This document shows, piece after piece, positions 33,462 to 45,034 of a stretch of DNA of 64,000 bases. The stretch spans positions 28,424,001 through 28,488,000 of the forward strand of contig NC_058192.1 in assembly GCF_907165205.1 (NCBI RefSeq), read 5' to 3'. The notes beneath the pieces are model-generated. The model was not told the DNA's origin and searched no databases. It worked only from the letters and a program-made list of their open reading frames with translations. Every line of letters starts with the position of its first letter. Positions within the stretch are counted from its first letter, which is position 1. The stretch is from Coccinella septempunctata (lineage: Eukaryota; Arthropoda; Insecta; Coleoptera; Coccinellidae). Made by a program: the position numbers and the translations under genes.

Positions 33462-35212
33462 TGATTCATGATGGTGAATGCTGGTCATCCAGGTCTTTCA
33501 GAAAACTTGCTTGTTTTGTATCCTGAGGCTATAAGTTTCGGAGATACGGGGTGATTCATGAATATTGGCCTAAATTTGCGATAGCCATAACTCTGGACGG
33601 CAAGGGCCGATTTTGATCAAATTTTATGGATTTGTTCACATCAGAATTCTCTTTCAAACGGCTAATGAAATATCAATATTTCCAGGGCAGCACTCAGAAT
33701 ATCATGATTTTTCATTTAAGCCCCAAAATCTATATTTTTCACATACCTTACAGAAATTTCATTATTGCCATGAAAAACTACATAATTTATTCTAAGAAAT
33801 CGAATTTTTACTTTGCATGGCACACTTTTCACAAGGGACTAGGAGCCGGACGAATTCATATTTTATATCATTTTTTCGAAATGCGGTTTTTATTCCTTCG
33901 GTGATAGTATTTATTATCCTTTGCCGTGATTCTGAATTATTTCAAATTCTGTTCAATTCTCCTTCATTTTAAACCCCCGGCACATACTGAGTGTTCGTAA
34001 AAAAGTGTTTAAAAGTATGCAAGGTCGAGCTGTTAATTTTTTTGAAATTTCATATTGAATTTACATACAAATGATGAAAACCATCTTGGAAAATATAATC
34101 CGTAAGTATATTTGCTTCATAAAACATATAAAATTTATTCTTCAACAATGAAAATTTACTATCATAAGAGATGTTCTAAATGGAGTTCTTCCATCTCGAC
34201 ATATTTCCTTGCTCTTGAAATCAGATTATTTATTGCCCTCATTATCATATCAGGATTTTGTTTAACTTCTGCACAGGCTTCTTCTATCTTCTGCCGCAAA
34301 TGCTCCCGTGAAGTTAGAAGTGTCTGTCACTTTTTCACGACACTCAGTAGGAACTGAGGGTTTAAAATGAAAAAAGAGTTGAATTTAACAGAATTTAAAA
34401 AATTTTTAATTCTCGACCAAAGACAATGAATAATATCACCAAAGGAATAATAACAGGACCACATTTCGAATAAATGACATAAAACATGAATTCGTTCATT
34501 GTATAAAAAAAAGATAAAAAGATTTTTCGGAAGAATAAATTTTAATAGTTATGTGTTGTTACGGATTACATTCTCCAAGAGGGTTTCAATCATTTGTATC
34601 TAAATTCAATATGTAATTTCTAAAGAATTCACAGCTCGACTTGGCACACATTCAAACACTTTTTCACGAACACTCAGTGTGTGCTGAGGGTTTGAAATAA
34701 AGAAGAATTGAACTGAATTTAAAATAATTCAGAATCTCGGCGATGTACAATAAAAATTATCACCGAAGGAATAAAAACAGGACCGCATTTCGAAAAAATG
34801 ATATAAAATATGAATTCGTCCGGTTCCTATTCCCTTGTGACAAATGTGCCATGCAAAGTGAAAAGTGAATGTAGTTTTTCATGGTAATAACGAAATTTCT
34901 GTAAGGGATGCGAAAAATATCGATTTTGGACCTTGAATGAAAAATCAGGATATTCTGAGTACTGCCCTGAAAATATTAATATTTCATAAACCGTTTGGAA
35001 GAGCTTTCTGAAGGCAATAAACCCATAAAGTTCGAGTGAAATTGGACCTTGCATTCCAGAGTTATGACTATCGCAAATTTAGGCCAATATTCATGAATCA
35101 TCCCGTACCTCCGAAAGTAATAGCCTTAGGATAAAAACAAGTTTTCTGAAAGGCCTGGATGACCTGCATTCACCATTGGGCTATGACCAACAACTCATGA
35201 AACACCCTGTAT
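33462..35212. repeat. large foldback element, about 1.75 kb, arms about 640 bp
   Basis: The left arm (about 33462-34105) and right arm (about 34560-35212) are diverged reverse complements throughout: 'gaatgctggtcatccagg', 'aggccaatattcatgaatc', 'tgccatgcaaagtg', 'ctcagtgtgtgctgaggg', 'ttacggattaca'. The spacer carries a third copy of the block at 34665-34822 (about 34315-34500, same orientation as the right arm). The outer right end is CACCCTG; the left is CACGGTG. No coding frame and no clear target duplication were seen. Confidence 0.85.
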
Positions 35213-35215
35213 GTA

Positions 35216-35865
35216 TTACAAGATGCCCAATATGGTACCTGAGCATCTGAAAGACATGAAATCACAAATTTTCAAACATAGAACATTTAAGTATCAGGAG
35301 AAGAATAAAGCGTCCTATAATATGGGTGTTCTATAGTAGGGTCAGCCTGTGCTGACGTCATACGAAAGCGCAGAGTCCTTGTATTCTTGGTGTTGTTGGT
35401 TCATCGAAAACTGTTCATTCCAGGCGATAACTTTATCTCTTTAGAAAACTAATTTTATGAATCATCTTTCCCGTTCATCTCGTTATTCCATGTGAAGAAA
35501 GTCGAGTGAAGAGATTCGAAATTCTTGAATTTCCGACTCATATTATTCAAGCTGTAAATATGACACCACTTCACATGCTGGCTGCAATCCAAATCGGAGG
35601 AAACTAATAATAAATTCAACAATTATTTCAAATATTCGAAATGATTCTCTGGCACACTTTGTTCCGGTGCTTATTATCGCATGCAGCTCATGGATGAATT
35701 ATCAACATTGGATTAGCTCATCGTTCATACATACATGTAGAAGGTAATTATTCATTTTTGAGATGCGAGGAAAATCCTTTCGCCGTCAGCAGTAAATTCT
35801 TGTCTAGCGCTTAGTTTTCCAGGATAGATTTCGAACTGAAAATATAAATCTAACTATCAAACATA
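35216..35865. other. intergenic, no gene recognised
   Basis: Short spacer between the foldback and Tc1-like elements; no protein-like frame. Confidence 0.5.
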
Positions 35866-37362
35866 CACTCACTTTCAAAAGTCCTGCACCCCCTAATTAT
35901 TGAGGCTATCTTAAACTTTGAGAAAAAAATTGAACCCTCAGGTTCAAGAATAATGAAAGGCTTTTACAGAAATAAAATAAAATCAATTTCATTTTATGGA
36001 ATTATGAAGTTGAAACAACAAATACAAATTAGGAATCAAAAATTTCAAAAACAAAAATTAAATTCAAACGACAAATCAAAAGTTAATTAATAAAAGAGCG
36101 AACTATATGCAGTATTTGAGCCTCTGCTGCTTAGCAATGCATTCACTAGAATGTCTAGACATTCTAATAATTAAATTTTTGATTATTTCCTGCGGAATAT
36201 TCATCCATTCCTCGGTAACTGCTACAATAAGTTCTTGTGAATTTCGTGGTGGATTATTTCGACGGAAAACGGCTCTGGAGACATAATCCCATATATGCTC
36301 TATGGGATTCATGTCAGGAGACATCGCGGGCCATTTTAATCTGGTAATGTTTTGGTTTTCCAGGGCTTCTTGAACACCTCTAGTGCGATGTGGCCTGGCC
36401 TTATGGTCCATAAAGATAAATTGAGCCCCTAATTCATTACCCATGCGTATAATTACAGGATTTATGATATTTTCGAGGTAATATGCACCAGTCATCGTCC
36501 CGGGTATGTGAAATAGTGGCGTTCTTCTTCCAAACATTATGCCTCCCCAAAACATTTCAGTGCCACCGCGAAAAGGAGCAACTTGAATAGCTCTCTCAGG
36601 TCTATTTCGACATCCTGGTTCCCTCCAAACTCTTAAGCGGTAGTCATGACTTACTAACCCAAACCGTGACTCATCTGTAAATAGCACATTCCTCCATTCT
36701 TCTAAATGCCAGTTTTGATGGGTTCGCATCAACTGCTGACGAGCGGTTCGGTGACGAACAGTTAATAAAGGAACTCTTAGAGGCCTTCTGGACCTCAATC
36801 CTGATGCTAAAATTCTTCTACGAATTGTAGCACATGAAATTACACGGTTGTAGGGCTCTTTGAAATTCCGACCTGAGTGTCGGTACCGTCACTGACCTAT
36901 TTCTACGGGCTGATTGGGCAATATACCGATCTTCTCGAATCGTGGTAACACGAGGACGACCACTTTGAGGTCTACTATGCACTCCACCAGTTTCCTCATA
37001 ACGCCTAATCGTTCTGCTAACCGTGCCTCGAATAATGTTCAGTCTATTGGCTATCTGATGGCGTGAGAGCCCTTCTTACCAGAGAGCAATAATTCTTGTC
37101 TGTCAAACTCAGACAACTCGTTTCTGGGCATATTACACAGTTCTTCAACTAACCGGTACTTTAAACGAAAAACTACTGATCCGCAGAAAGGCACACATTT
37201 GACAAAATCGATATTTTAAACACATGAAAATTTTTGGTTTCGTAATGTTATCGTTTTATTCGGTGGTTAACAAGTTTCTGTTGTTGTCAGTAACAATATG
37301 TTGTGAATCTTTATTATTTTATCTCCACTACGGGGATGGTGCAAAACTTTTGAAAGTGAGTG
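35866..37362 (-). mobile_element. Tc1-like DNA transposon with TA target duplication
   Basis: Terminal inverted repeats start CACTCACTTTCAAAAGT at both ends and extend to about 24 bp with two mismatches (…TGCACC). TA flanks both sides (35864-35865 and 37363-37364). A single transposase gene lies on the minus strand. The 1497-bp length is normal for Tc1-like elements. Confidence 0.92.
36103..37131 (-). pseudogene. Tc1-like transposase (DD34E), frameshifted, catalytic Asp changed
   Basis: From an ATG at 37131 the frame reads MPRNELSEFDRQELLL; after a frame change near 37075 it gives the helix-turn-helix region (GLSRHQIANRLNIIRGTVSR; GGVHSRPQSGRPRVTT with the GRPR hook). A second change near 36830 leads to the catalytic domain: NVLFTDESRF (first Asp), FIFMDHKARPHR where the family has DDNARPHR, and SPDMNPIEHIWD (Glu). 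The second catalytic Asp is thus His, and the next Asn is Lys. About 340 codons would be normal length. Two frameshifts and the altered triad show it is inactive. Confidence 0.88.
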
Positions 37363-38341
37363 TATTTTAATGCAATATTTATGTGAGTTGTCGGTTGAAG
37401 GATGTTGTGAGGATGCATTATTTCTAAAACTAACACGATTTAGAATGCCTTCCTGAAATACACAAAATTCTGAACACAAATGCAACAGAATTGAAAAATT
37501 TTTTGGAATTCATTTTATCATGGGATGTATTCCATACCCACGCATTCACATGTATATACTGAAGATTTTTTAGTTTAAGGGGTGTAGGCAAATTGATCAT
37601 ATAAGGTTTTCTCTTATTTATTTCATCTTTTTGTCAACGTTTCGACCCTGATTAGGGTCTTCTTTAGGATTCGAAATACAAAGAGTAAAAAATCAGGAAA
37701 CAATCTGAAAGTGCGGTGTGAAACAGGCCACATGCAACAACTAGAAAACACAAAACAGTAAGAATTTAGTCAAAAGGCTGCTTTTAATTATCGTTTGTCT
37801 GGGTGAAACGGCGGCACATGTGGAAAATTATATATATACTGAAGGACAAAAATTAGCTTCAATAGCTGACAAAATTTCAAGATATCGTTCTAAAGTTCTG
37901 CGTATAGCTTCCCATGTTGTTGATAGAGATGAGGCTCCTGCAAGAGACCATATTTCAAATTTTAAATGTCTGCACTAACTGTTCTCGTAAACTGTATCAG
38001 ATATTATTGTGATAAATTCGATTTAATAACTCCGGATGTAGAAGTTTCTGATACAATATGGTAAAAACCAACGTTTTCTCTACGGATCACATCATTCTGC
38101 TTGAAAATGTACATCTAACCTCTAACCTCCCATTTCGTCTGTTTACATTGTGAGATTTCTATACTTTCTACGCCAATGCGCGCTACTGTGACGTCATTGG
38201 ACGCAGCCGAGTATTTCCGATCTCCACTTGCGCCTCCTTTCCTATATATCTCCTTGAGCTAATAGTCCAAGAGCCAGAGCCAAAAACAGTCTCTGAATTT
38301 ATTAAGCCTGGTTTTTTCTCAGGTGATTACAATCAGCTTTA
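37363..38341. other. intergenic; one motif and one short open stretch
   Basis: A frame at 37842-37979 (EGQKLASIADKISRYRSKVL, then ASHVVDRDEAPARDH) looks protein-like but is only about 45 codons and not recognised. Otherwise nothing is visible apart from the motif at 37638-37668. Confidence 0.4.
37638..37668 (-). other. CTAAAGA-stem-GAAAC motif (Penelope/hammerhead-like relic)
   Basis: On the minus strand CTAAAGA is followed by a GACCC/GGGTC stem and GAAACG. The layout matches the motif at 27986-28011 with a different stem, so this may be the end of another Penelope-like element whose body is gone. Confidence 0.3.
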
Positions 38342-38594
38342 ATGTGCGTAGACTGGACTGGACGTGTGACTGAAAAGCATCAAAGGATGATTAATGTCAG
38401 TAGAATGCATCAAGAATTGGGAAATTCTGTTTGCAATGCTCTTCCTGGACTGCATGCTTTAACTGGATGTGATTTTAACCCAGCTTTTTCCAAGAAAGGT
38501 AAAAAAAAAAACCTCTGCAGATAATGAAGCAAAGCGAAGATTTTCAAAAAACATTCGACCTTGGACTTGTAGATGCATGTAACATGTTCAATAT
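38342..38594 (+). pseudogene. fragment of a conserved uncharacterised protein with 'LPGLHALTGCD' motif
   Basis: The frame reads DWTGRVTEKHQRMINVSRMH, then NALPGLHALTGCDFNPAFSKK, and after a one-base slip in a run of As near 38510 PLQIMKQSEDFQKTFDLGL and NMFNIEN. I recall a widespread, uncharacterised invertebrate family with 'LPxLHAxTGCDxxxxFxxKGK' motifs. The GCD word is reminiscent of the acidic motif of FEN1/XPG-like nucleases, but that link is an inference. The fragment is cut where the R4-like element begins. It could be host or transposon derived. Confidence 0.5.
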
Positions 38595-41500
38595 AGAAAA
38601 TAGAAGATTGTTATTATTTGGAATCGCCACATCGATGAATAGTGCCCTGTCCTCATCCATATTGAGCAATATGAGGTCTGGTCTATTGTGGGTTATTTTC
38701 CGGTCTGTGAGAACCGTGCGATCCCAGTATAGCTTGTGATGTTCATTTTCCAATACAGCATCCGGATGGTAATTGTAATAAGGAACCTTTTTCGAACTTA
38801 GAAGTTGGTGTTTTAGTGCCAATTCTTGGTGAAGCAAGCTTGGTGGCAACAGCATCATGTCTATTTTTGGACTCCGTACCCGCGAACTTCTGACATCCCC
38901 CGGTGATGTGCTGGATAGTTTCATGTTTTGCACAGCCATAACGACAGCTATCGTTCGCCACTGAGGCATCCTTGGCGATATATTTCATATAATTTCTTGT
39001 TGGAATCACCTGATCCTGAATGGCGAGCATGAAGCCCTCTGTCTCAGGAAACAACCTTCCGGAAGTCAACCAGTAGTTCGACGTAGATATGTCGACGTAT
39101 TCATGGTTGAACTCGTTCTGGTGCCTTCCATGCAAAGGTTTGCTAATCAGTTTCTGCATTTTACTTTCTGCAAAGTGTTCGACGGATTCCAAGTGGTCCT
39201 GTTGTAGCTTTAACGGCGTAGAACTATCAGCAACACAAACTACTCGATGGAGTTCTGACGAAGCATCCTTGCTCAGGAAATATTTTCGAAGTACTTCAAT
39301 TTCCTGGGACATACGGTTGGACAAATCAACAATTCCTCTACCCCCAAGATGTCGTGGCAGCTCTGTCCGTTCTATTGAGCTTTTGGAGGGATGTTTATTG
39401 TGTTTATTCAGCATAGTCCTTATTTTTCTCTGTAAAGCTGCTAAATCGGTGGTGGTCCAAGAGATGATACCGAATGGGTAGCTCAACGCCGAGCAAGCGT
39501 AGGTATTGATAGCTTTCATCAGATTCTTGCTGTTGAGGCCAGTTCTCATTATCCTTCTCAATCTTCGAGTGAACTCCTCCGTTAGTTCTTTCTTCATCTG
39601 GCTCTGATTGATTTTTCTTGCCTGTTTTATGCCCAGATACTTGTATGTGTCTCCTTCCTTTAATGCTTCAATTTCTGCACCTTCCTTGAGTTTGAACGTA
39701 CCATCTTCTATTTTCCCTCTCGTTATGTTCAGCAGTCGACATTTTTCTGGTCCAAACTTCATTTCGATGTCTTCCGAGAATCCTTCCACCATTTTTAGCA
39801 TCTGTTGCATTTGCCTCTTGGTAGATGCGAAGAGTTTTAAATCGTCCATGTAAATAAGATGATTCAGTTTCATCATAGTTCTACTGCCGCTTTTGATGGC
39901 AAATCCGTAGTCCGTAGAATTCAATCTATGAGACAAGGGATTCAGGGCCATGCAGAACCACAGAGGGCTCAGCGAATCTCCTTGAAAAATTCCGCGTCTT
40001 ATTGGAATAGGTCCTGTTGTAATGGAGCCATCTGCTGCTTTCATTTGAAGACTAGTACGCCAGGTTGACATGGCGTTTTTCAGGAACTTAACAATATTAG
40101 TATCCACCTTGTAAATGTTCAAGATAGTCAAGAGCCAATCGTGAGGTATGGAATCGAATGCTTTCTTGTAGTCTATGTACGCAGCGTAAAGATTCCTTCG
40201 CTTGGAGAACGCTTGATTGCAGATAACTGAATCAATTATTAGCTGATCTTTGCACCCTCGGCTCTCTTTGGTGCATCCTTTCTGTTGCATGGCGATGATG
40301 TTATTCCTTTCACAATAGTTGTGAATTCGATTTGAAATGCACGATGTGATTAATTTGTACATCGTTGGAATACATGTGATTGGTCGGTATTTGGATGGGT
40401 CTTCTGTATTCCTTTGGTCTTTAGGTAACAGGTACGTTGTGCCATGTGTAAGGAATATTAGCATTCTTTCAGAATCTTCAATGACATCATTTATTGCGGA
40501 GGTCAATTTGTCATGCATGATCCAAAGTTTCTTGATCCAGAAGTTCTGTAATCCATCAGGTCCAGGTGCTTTCCAGTTGTGTAGTCCTCTGATAGCTGAT
40601 TTTACTTCTTCAATTGTGATCATGTCATGTTGCATCGGCTCATATTTTATAGCTTCAGACTTCTCATCTTCAATCCATCCGGTATCTCCATTGAACTGAG
40701 GTTTCGTTGATAATTGTTCGGTCCAGAATTGTTCAATGGCTTCCTTTGGTAGTAACTTTCCATTTTCTCCATCAGACGATGTGAGTGACCGGTAGAAAGT
40801 TTCTTAGGACTTTTCGAATGAATTATTATCTCTTTTCCGGCTATAATTGCTTTTATATCTTCTCAGGCGTTCTGCATACAGACTTAGCTTTTGCTTCAGA
40901 GTGTCGAAGCAGTGGTGAGCTGAAGCATTCTCGGTCTCTCGTTCTGTGTGTGTTCGATTTCTATCCATGATTTCTTTGGCAGCTTTCACAACCTTCCTTC
41001 CGCGATTCCCGTTCAAGTACTCCGTCAGTCGTCCAATGTTCCTTCTTAGTCTCTCTGTTCTGTGTTGAAGACGTTTCTGCCATGGTGGCGCATATAATTT
41101 GTGTAATTTTGGGCTATCGTTGTTCGTTCGGCGAATTTTTGCCCCTATGGTTTTAGCCGTCGTTAGCGCTGCACAGTAATAAACTAGATGAAGATATTCC
41201 AATGAACCTCCATTCTGTAGGTACTCAGGTAAAACGTCCTTATTCAAGATGTCGATTATGAGTGACAGTTTCTTGGATGTATTGAGTCGGGGAGGTGCTA
41301 TTCGATGAAGAGGATCTGTTCCTTCCAGTTCGGCAAAGTATCTCCTCATCTCAGAGTCAACTTGTCGGTGGAGCTCTTCCCTATCGTCCTGGTGTTCTGC
41401 CTCACTTGGGTTGCAAGATGGAATTTCAGCGTCAATGACTGTTGTTGCCCAGGCATGTGAATTATATCAGAGGTGTTGGTGTCGCTCTCTGTTACTGGCG

Positions 41501-41995
41501 GACGCTGAAGTTCTTGTTTAATTGCGTCGATTCTGACCATTGGTATTATAGTTCATTTCTCAGAATTACGCGGTACTGGTCTGCCACCCGTTGTTCAGTG
41601 ACAGTTGGGTAGGCGTTGCAGAATTCCTCATGGAGCCTTTTCCTATAGCTGTTCGTGTTCTGCCCTAGTCCCGTGATGGAGTTATATATGCGCACAATAG
41701 TTTCATTCATGGACGTTGTCCACTTCATGCGCTTTCTAACTAACCCCGCTTGGGTGAGCACTGGCTGAATATCCTACGCAGCACCTTCAGCGGTTCGAAT
41801 CGGCAATTGAATCGGACTCGTTGGTTGCTGTTGTTGCTTTGCAGCTGTAGCTTCTTTTGCAGCAGGAGCCTGCTTCCTCAACATTCTGCCACCGACGTCC
41901 CGCATGCTGTCATGTCCAGCGCCGGCTCCAGACATGCCCTGACGATCCCCAGGCAGCGACTTTTTTCCGAGGCTTCTAGTAATCACCATTTCCAT
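38595..41995 (-). pseudogene. R4/Dong-like polyprotein: Myb-like region, RT, CCHC, restriction-like endonuclease
   Basis: The ORF starts MEMVITRSLGKKSLPGD at 41995 and has a Q/A-rich stretch. After an in-frame TAG it reads RMKWTTSMNETIVRIYNS and VTEQRVADQYRVILRN (Myb/SANT-like). Two frameshifts (near 41550 and 41390) lead to RRYFAELEGTDP. An in-frame TAA at 40804-40806 follows, then RT: GLHNWKAPGPDGLQN, YRPITCIPTMYKL, YAAYIDYKKAFDSIPH, GIFQGDSLSPLWFCM and LIYMDDLKLFAS. The tail has CRYGCAKHETIQHITGGC (CCHC) and, after a frameshift near 38835, YWDRTVLTDRKITHNRPDL and FIDVAIPN, the PD...D nuclease motif. Only two stops and about three frameshifts occur, so it is a fairly young relic. Confidence 0.85.
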
Positions 41996-42250
41996 GGGTT
42001 TGTGCTCCCCTTTCTCGGTTTGGGTGAGGGGTAGAGAAATGGGAGCAGAAAGAGCACCCCTATAAAGTATGTGAAAGAGAGAGGATAAAGGAAAGAAAGG
42101 CTGGCTGCAGCGTCTACGTCGTTACGATGGCTACCCGGCAGGCCATCTACTTGATAGCTGTCAGGCAGGCCAGACATTATAGGTCTCACAACTCGATGCG
42201 TCTCTTGGACATGCTGTGTGCCCCCCTCTTAGCAGCCGCCATGCGCCTGG
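38595..42250 (-). mobile_element. R4/Dong-like non-LTR retrotransposon with restriction-like endonuclease, 3'-truncated
   Basis: Read on the minus strand: a 5' UTR (about 42250-41996), one long ORF with an N-terminal Myb-like region, RT with YMDD, a CCHC knuckle and a restriction-like endonuclease. This order, with the nuclease after RT, defines the R2/R4 group; YMDD points to R4/Dong. The 5' end lies inside the integrase of the gypsy element. The 3' end stops abruptly after VAIPNNN, joining the TGCD-protein fragment. Confidence 0.83.
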
Positions 42251-42632
42251 TCGCAGATATAAAAACGTTCAAAACAACCAAAACATAAGCTACGCCCGCT
42301 CTAATTGTTGGCAATGGTCCGTAAATATCCAAGACCACTAAATCATTTTTATTTTCAGGTGATATCGTTTCAATTGGTGGCTTGGGTAAAATCGACACTT
42401 TCGCTTTCTGGCAAATTTCGCACGACTTAACTGTCCGTTTCACATCTCTGGTTATATTACTCCACCACACTTCCGAACGCAAGGCTCTCCACGTCTTAAA
42501 CACCCCAAAGTGCCCGTAGACCTCATGATAGGCTCTCACAAAATCGAATGTTAGCTCTTTCGGAATGGCAAGCAAATACCTCCTCTGATTATTTTCGCGA
42601 ATATAAAGTAGGTATACCCCGACGAACCGCAA
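42251..42632 (-). pseudogene. gypsy integrase, N-terminal part
   Basis: The frame reads RRYLLAIPKELTFDFVRAYH, then HEVYGHFGVFKTWRALRSEV and VKSCEICQKAKV, the HHCC zinc-binding domain of retroviral-type integrases. It continues into the start of the catalytic core (VVLDIYGPLPTIRAGVAYVL, first Asp) and ends in foreign sequence where the R4-like 5' UTR begins. The other core residues are lost. It follows RNase H with a frame change near 42600. Confidence 0.83.
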
Positions 42633-42639
42633 AGCTATC

Positions 42640-44330
42640 CTTCAATTTTTCATCTCCAGGTAACCGATCCATAATATCTCGAAGTTTACCGTCTTTTCTC
42701 TGGTACTGAGAGATATTGTTGAGTAAATGTAAAATATTTTGTGGAAGTTTCAACACAAACAGTATTCGGAAATGTTTTTCCAACGGCGTAGGTGGACGAG
42801 GTAAAGTATAACGTGATAAAGCATCTGCTATCAAATTTTGACTACCTGGAATATGACAGATCTCAAAATCGTATTCCTGAAGCGTCAACGCGTACCTAGA
42901 TATTCTAGCAGAGAGCAGACGACAAATTTTCAAGTAAGTGATTGAATTATTGTCTGTAAAAATTTTGAATTTCCTTCCCAACAAATATATCCGAAATCGT
43001 CTCAAAGCCCATACCACGGCTACAGCTTCCTTCTCACTACTACAATAACGCGTTTCCCTAGGAGGCAACAACCGAGAAGCCCATGCAACTGGTTGGCGTT
43101 TTCCTTCGATCATCTGGAATAAGTGACCACCTAGAGCTGTATCACTGGCATCTTCTTCCAGACAGAAGAGTATATTATCTCGAGGATGATACGAAAGTGT
43201 ACTCTGTGATATTAACTTTTTTATTCCATCAAAAGCATCTTGTTCTCTAATTTACCATCTCCATGGTATATCCTTTTTCAATAAACAACTTAACGGCTCA
43301 GCAGTTTTCGAAAAGTTATTACAAAATGCACGATCAAAACTAACGAGACCCAAAGACCGCTGCAGTTCTTTTTTATTATTTGGAGCCCTAAAATCATTTA
43401 TTGCCTGAACTCTATTAGGATCGGGTCTTATACCGTGAACATCTAAGATATATCCCAAAAAAGGAATTTCCTCACGAAAAAAATCACATTTCGATAATTT
43501 CAACGTATGAACCCGTGTTGTGACAATTTATCCAAAACCAGCTTTAATCTGACTTTGAAGCTTTCGAAAGTTGGGGCAAACAAAAGTAGGTTATCTACAT
43601 AAGTAATCAGAAAACTGGAGAAATCACTACCAAATTCTTTATTTAAACATCGAAGGCGCTCACACTACTCTGCAATCCGAAAGGCAGTCTACAGAAACAA
43701 TAGGTCTTACCCTCGAACATAAACCCAGTGAGTTGTTGCGATCGTTCTGTTAATGGTATTTGCCAATAAGCGGAACTTAAATCTAAAGAAGCCATGAATT
43801 TTATTTGCTCACTCTGTATACTCCGCATAATTTCCTCAATTGGCTTGGGAGTATCATGTTCTTTAACCATGCGAGAATTTAAGTAACGAGCGTCTAAACA
43901 AATTCGTACCGTGTTATCTTTCTTTACGCAGGCCATAAGCGGGGAAATATATTGAGTCGGAATTTTCTTTATAACATCCCATTCTTCCATCAAATCAAGC
44001 TGCGACTGAATAGCCCCTCTATGTGCTATTAGAATTGGATATTGTTTTCGGAAAAAACTGTCATAATTAGTCAACTTTATATCATGATGATAGATCGAAG
44101 TACACCCTGGCGTATCAGAACAAACAGTTCGATATTTCGAAAGAAGATCGAAAAAAACTTTCGCTTGATTATTATTCAAGGGACTATTATTAATTATTTC
44201 CCTCAATTTTTCCTCGAACGTATAATCCGGTTCCGGTGCTGGTTTTTCTTTAAATTGGTCGGTGTTTCGAATTTCTATTGATCTGATATTACAAGTATCT
44301 TCTGATATCCATTGGAGGATTGGCAACTTC
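42640..44330 (-). pseudogene. gypsy reverse transcriptase and RNase H
   Basis: RT begins around VCSDTPGCTSIYHHDIKL, with SPLMACVKKDNTVRICLDAR, IKFMASLDLSSAYWQIPL and YCFCRLPFGLQSSVSAF. The catalytic box in the next frame reads TYVDNLLLF at about 43590-43601, so the second Asp of YVDD is Asn. It continues KLSKCDFFREEIPFLGYIL and GIRPDPNRVQAI. RNase H at 42640-43113 has RQPVAWASRLLPPRETRY, SEKEAVAVVWALRRFRIYL, FKIFTDNNSITYL (Asp) and PGSQNLIADALSR. Frame breaks lie near 43640, 43500, 43245 and 43115. Confidence 0.87.
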
Positions 44331-45030
44331 GGGAATTTCTTTCCAGCAATTATTGATTTTTAAAAATATCTTCTGATTTTCTAAGTCAATTTTCGCCGAC
44401 AAACTACGCAAAAAGTCGATTCCTATAATTACTGGATAATGCAAATCTGGTATGATTAGAAATTCATATTGAAATGAATTATCACAAATTTCGAATGTTA
44501 TTGAGGATAGCTGTTTGACTTTTCTGTGTTTTGACTTAAATGCTTCAGTAATTTTTACACCTCTACAAGGAAGAGTAGGTATCCGTTCGTAAAATGGTCG
44601 CAACATACACCAGACATAATCATTTAAACAACGAATTTCGCTACCGGTATCGATTAATGCTACGAAATTGAAATGAAATATTTTTATTTCAATCATTGGA
44701 GATTTTAATGTTTTAATTTCTTCATCGGGATCACTTTCGTCTATTAGATATTCGCTGGGATTATTTAAAAAAATTTTAATGGCCCTGCAAGGAACGAACT
44801 CCGGAATCGTACCTAATTCAAGAGTTTCTCCCTGTTTTCCGGCAATGATTCATCCATATTTGCATTTTCTTCCTTTTCAATACAAGTTATTCACGAAAAA
44901 TTATTATCACCTCTGCGATGTTTATTATTAGGCGGACGAAATCTGTTTTTATACTCGTTATCGTGCATTTTTACATATGTCTGATTGTACGCGCTATATT
45001 TCTTCTCTGTTGAACTAACCGATGGAAATT
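44289..45030 (-). pseudogene. gypsy gag C-terminus and aspartic protease
   Basis: Minus-strand reading from 45030 gives KEFPSVSSTEKKYSAYNQTY, RFRPPNNKHRRGDNNFS, a stop near 44890, then TLELGTIPEFVPCRAIKIFL and, through the in-frame start at 44696, FVALIDTGSEIRCLNDYVW with the DTG active site and YPVIIGIDFL, the conserved C-terminal protease box. The protease passes into the RT linker with a frame change near 44300. The gag part upstream is interrupted by the TIR element at 45035-45440. Confidence 0.8.
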
Positions 45031-45034
45031 CCTT

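Noticed and set aside
38544..38739. Plus-strand frame continuing past 38594 as part of the TGCD protein
   Set aside because: From about 38595 onward the sequence is the antisense of the R4-like endonuclease (RPDLILL...FIDVAIPN), so the frame continues only by chance.
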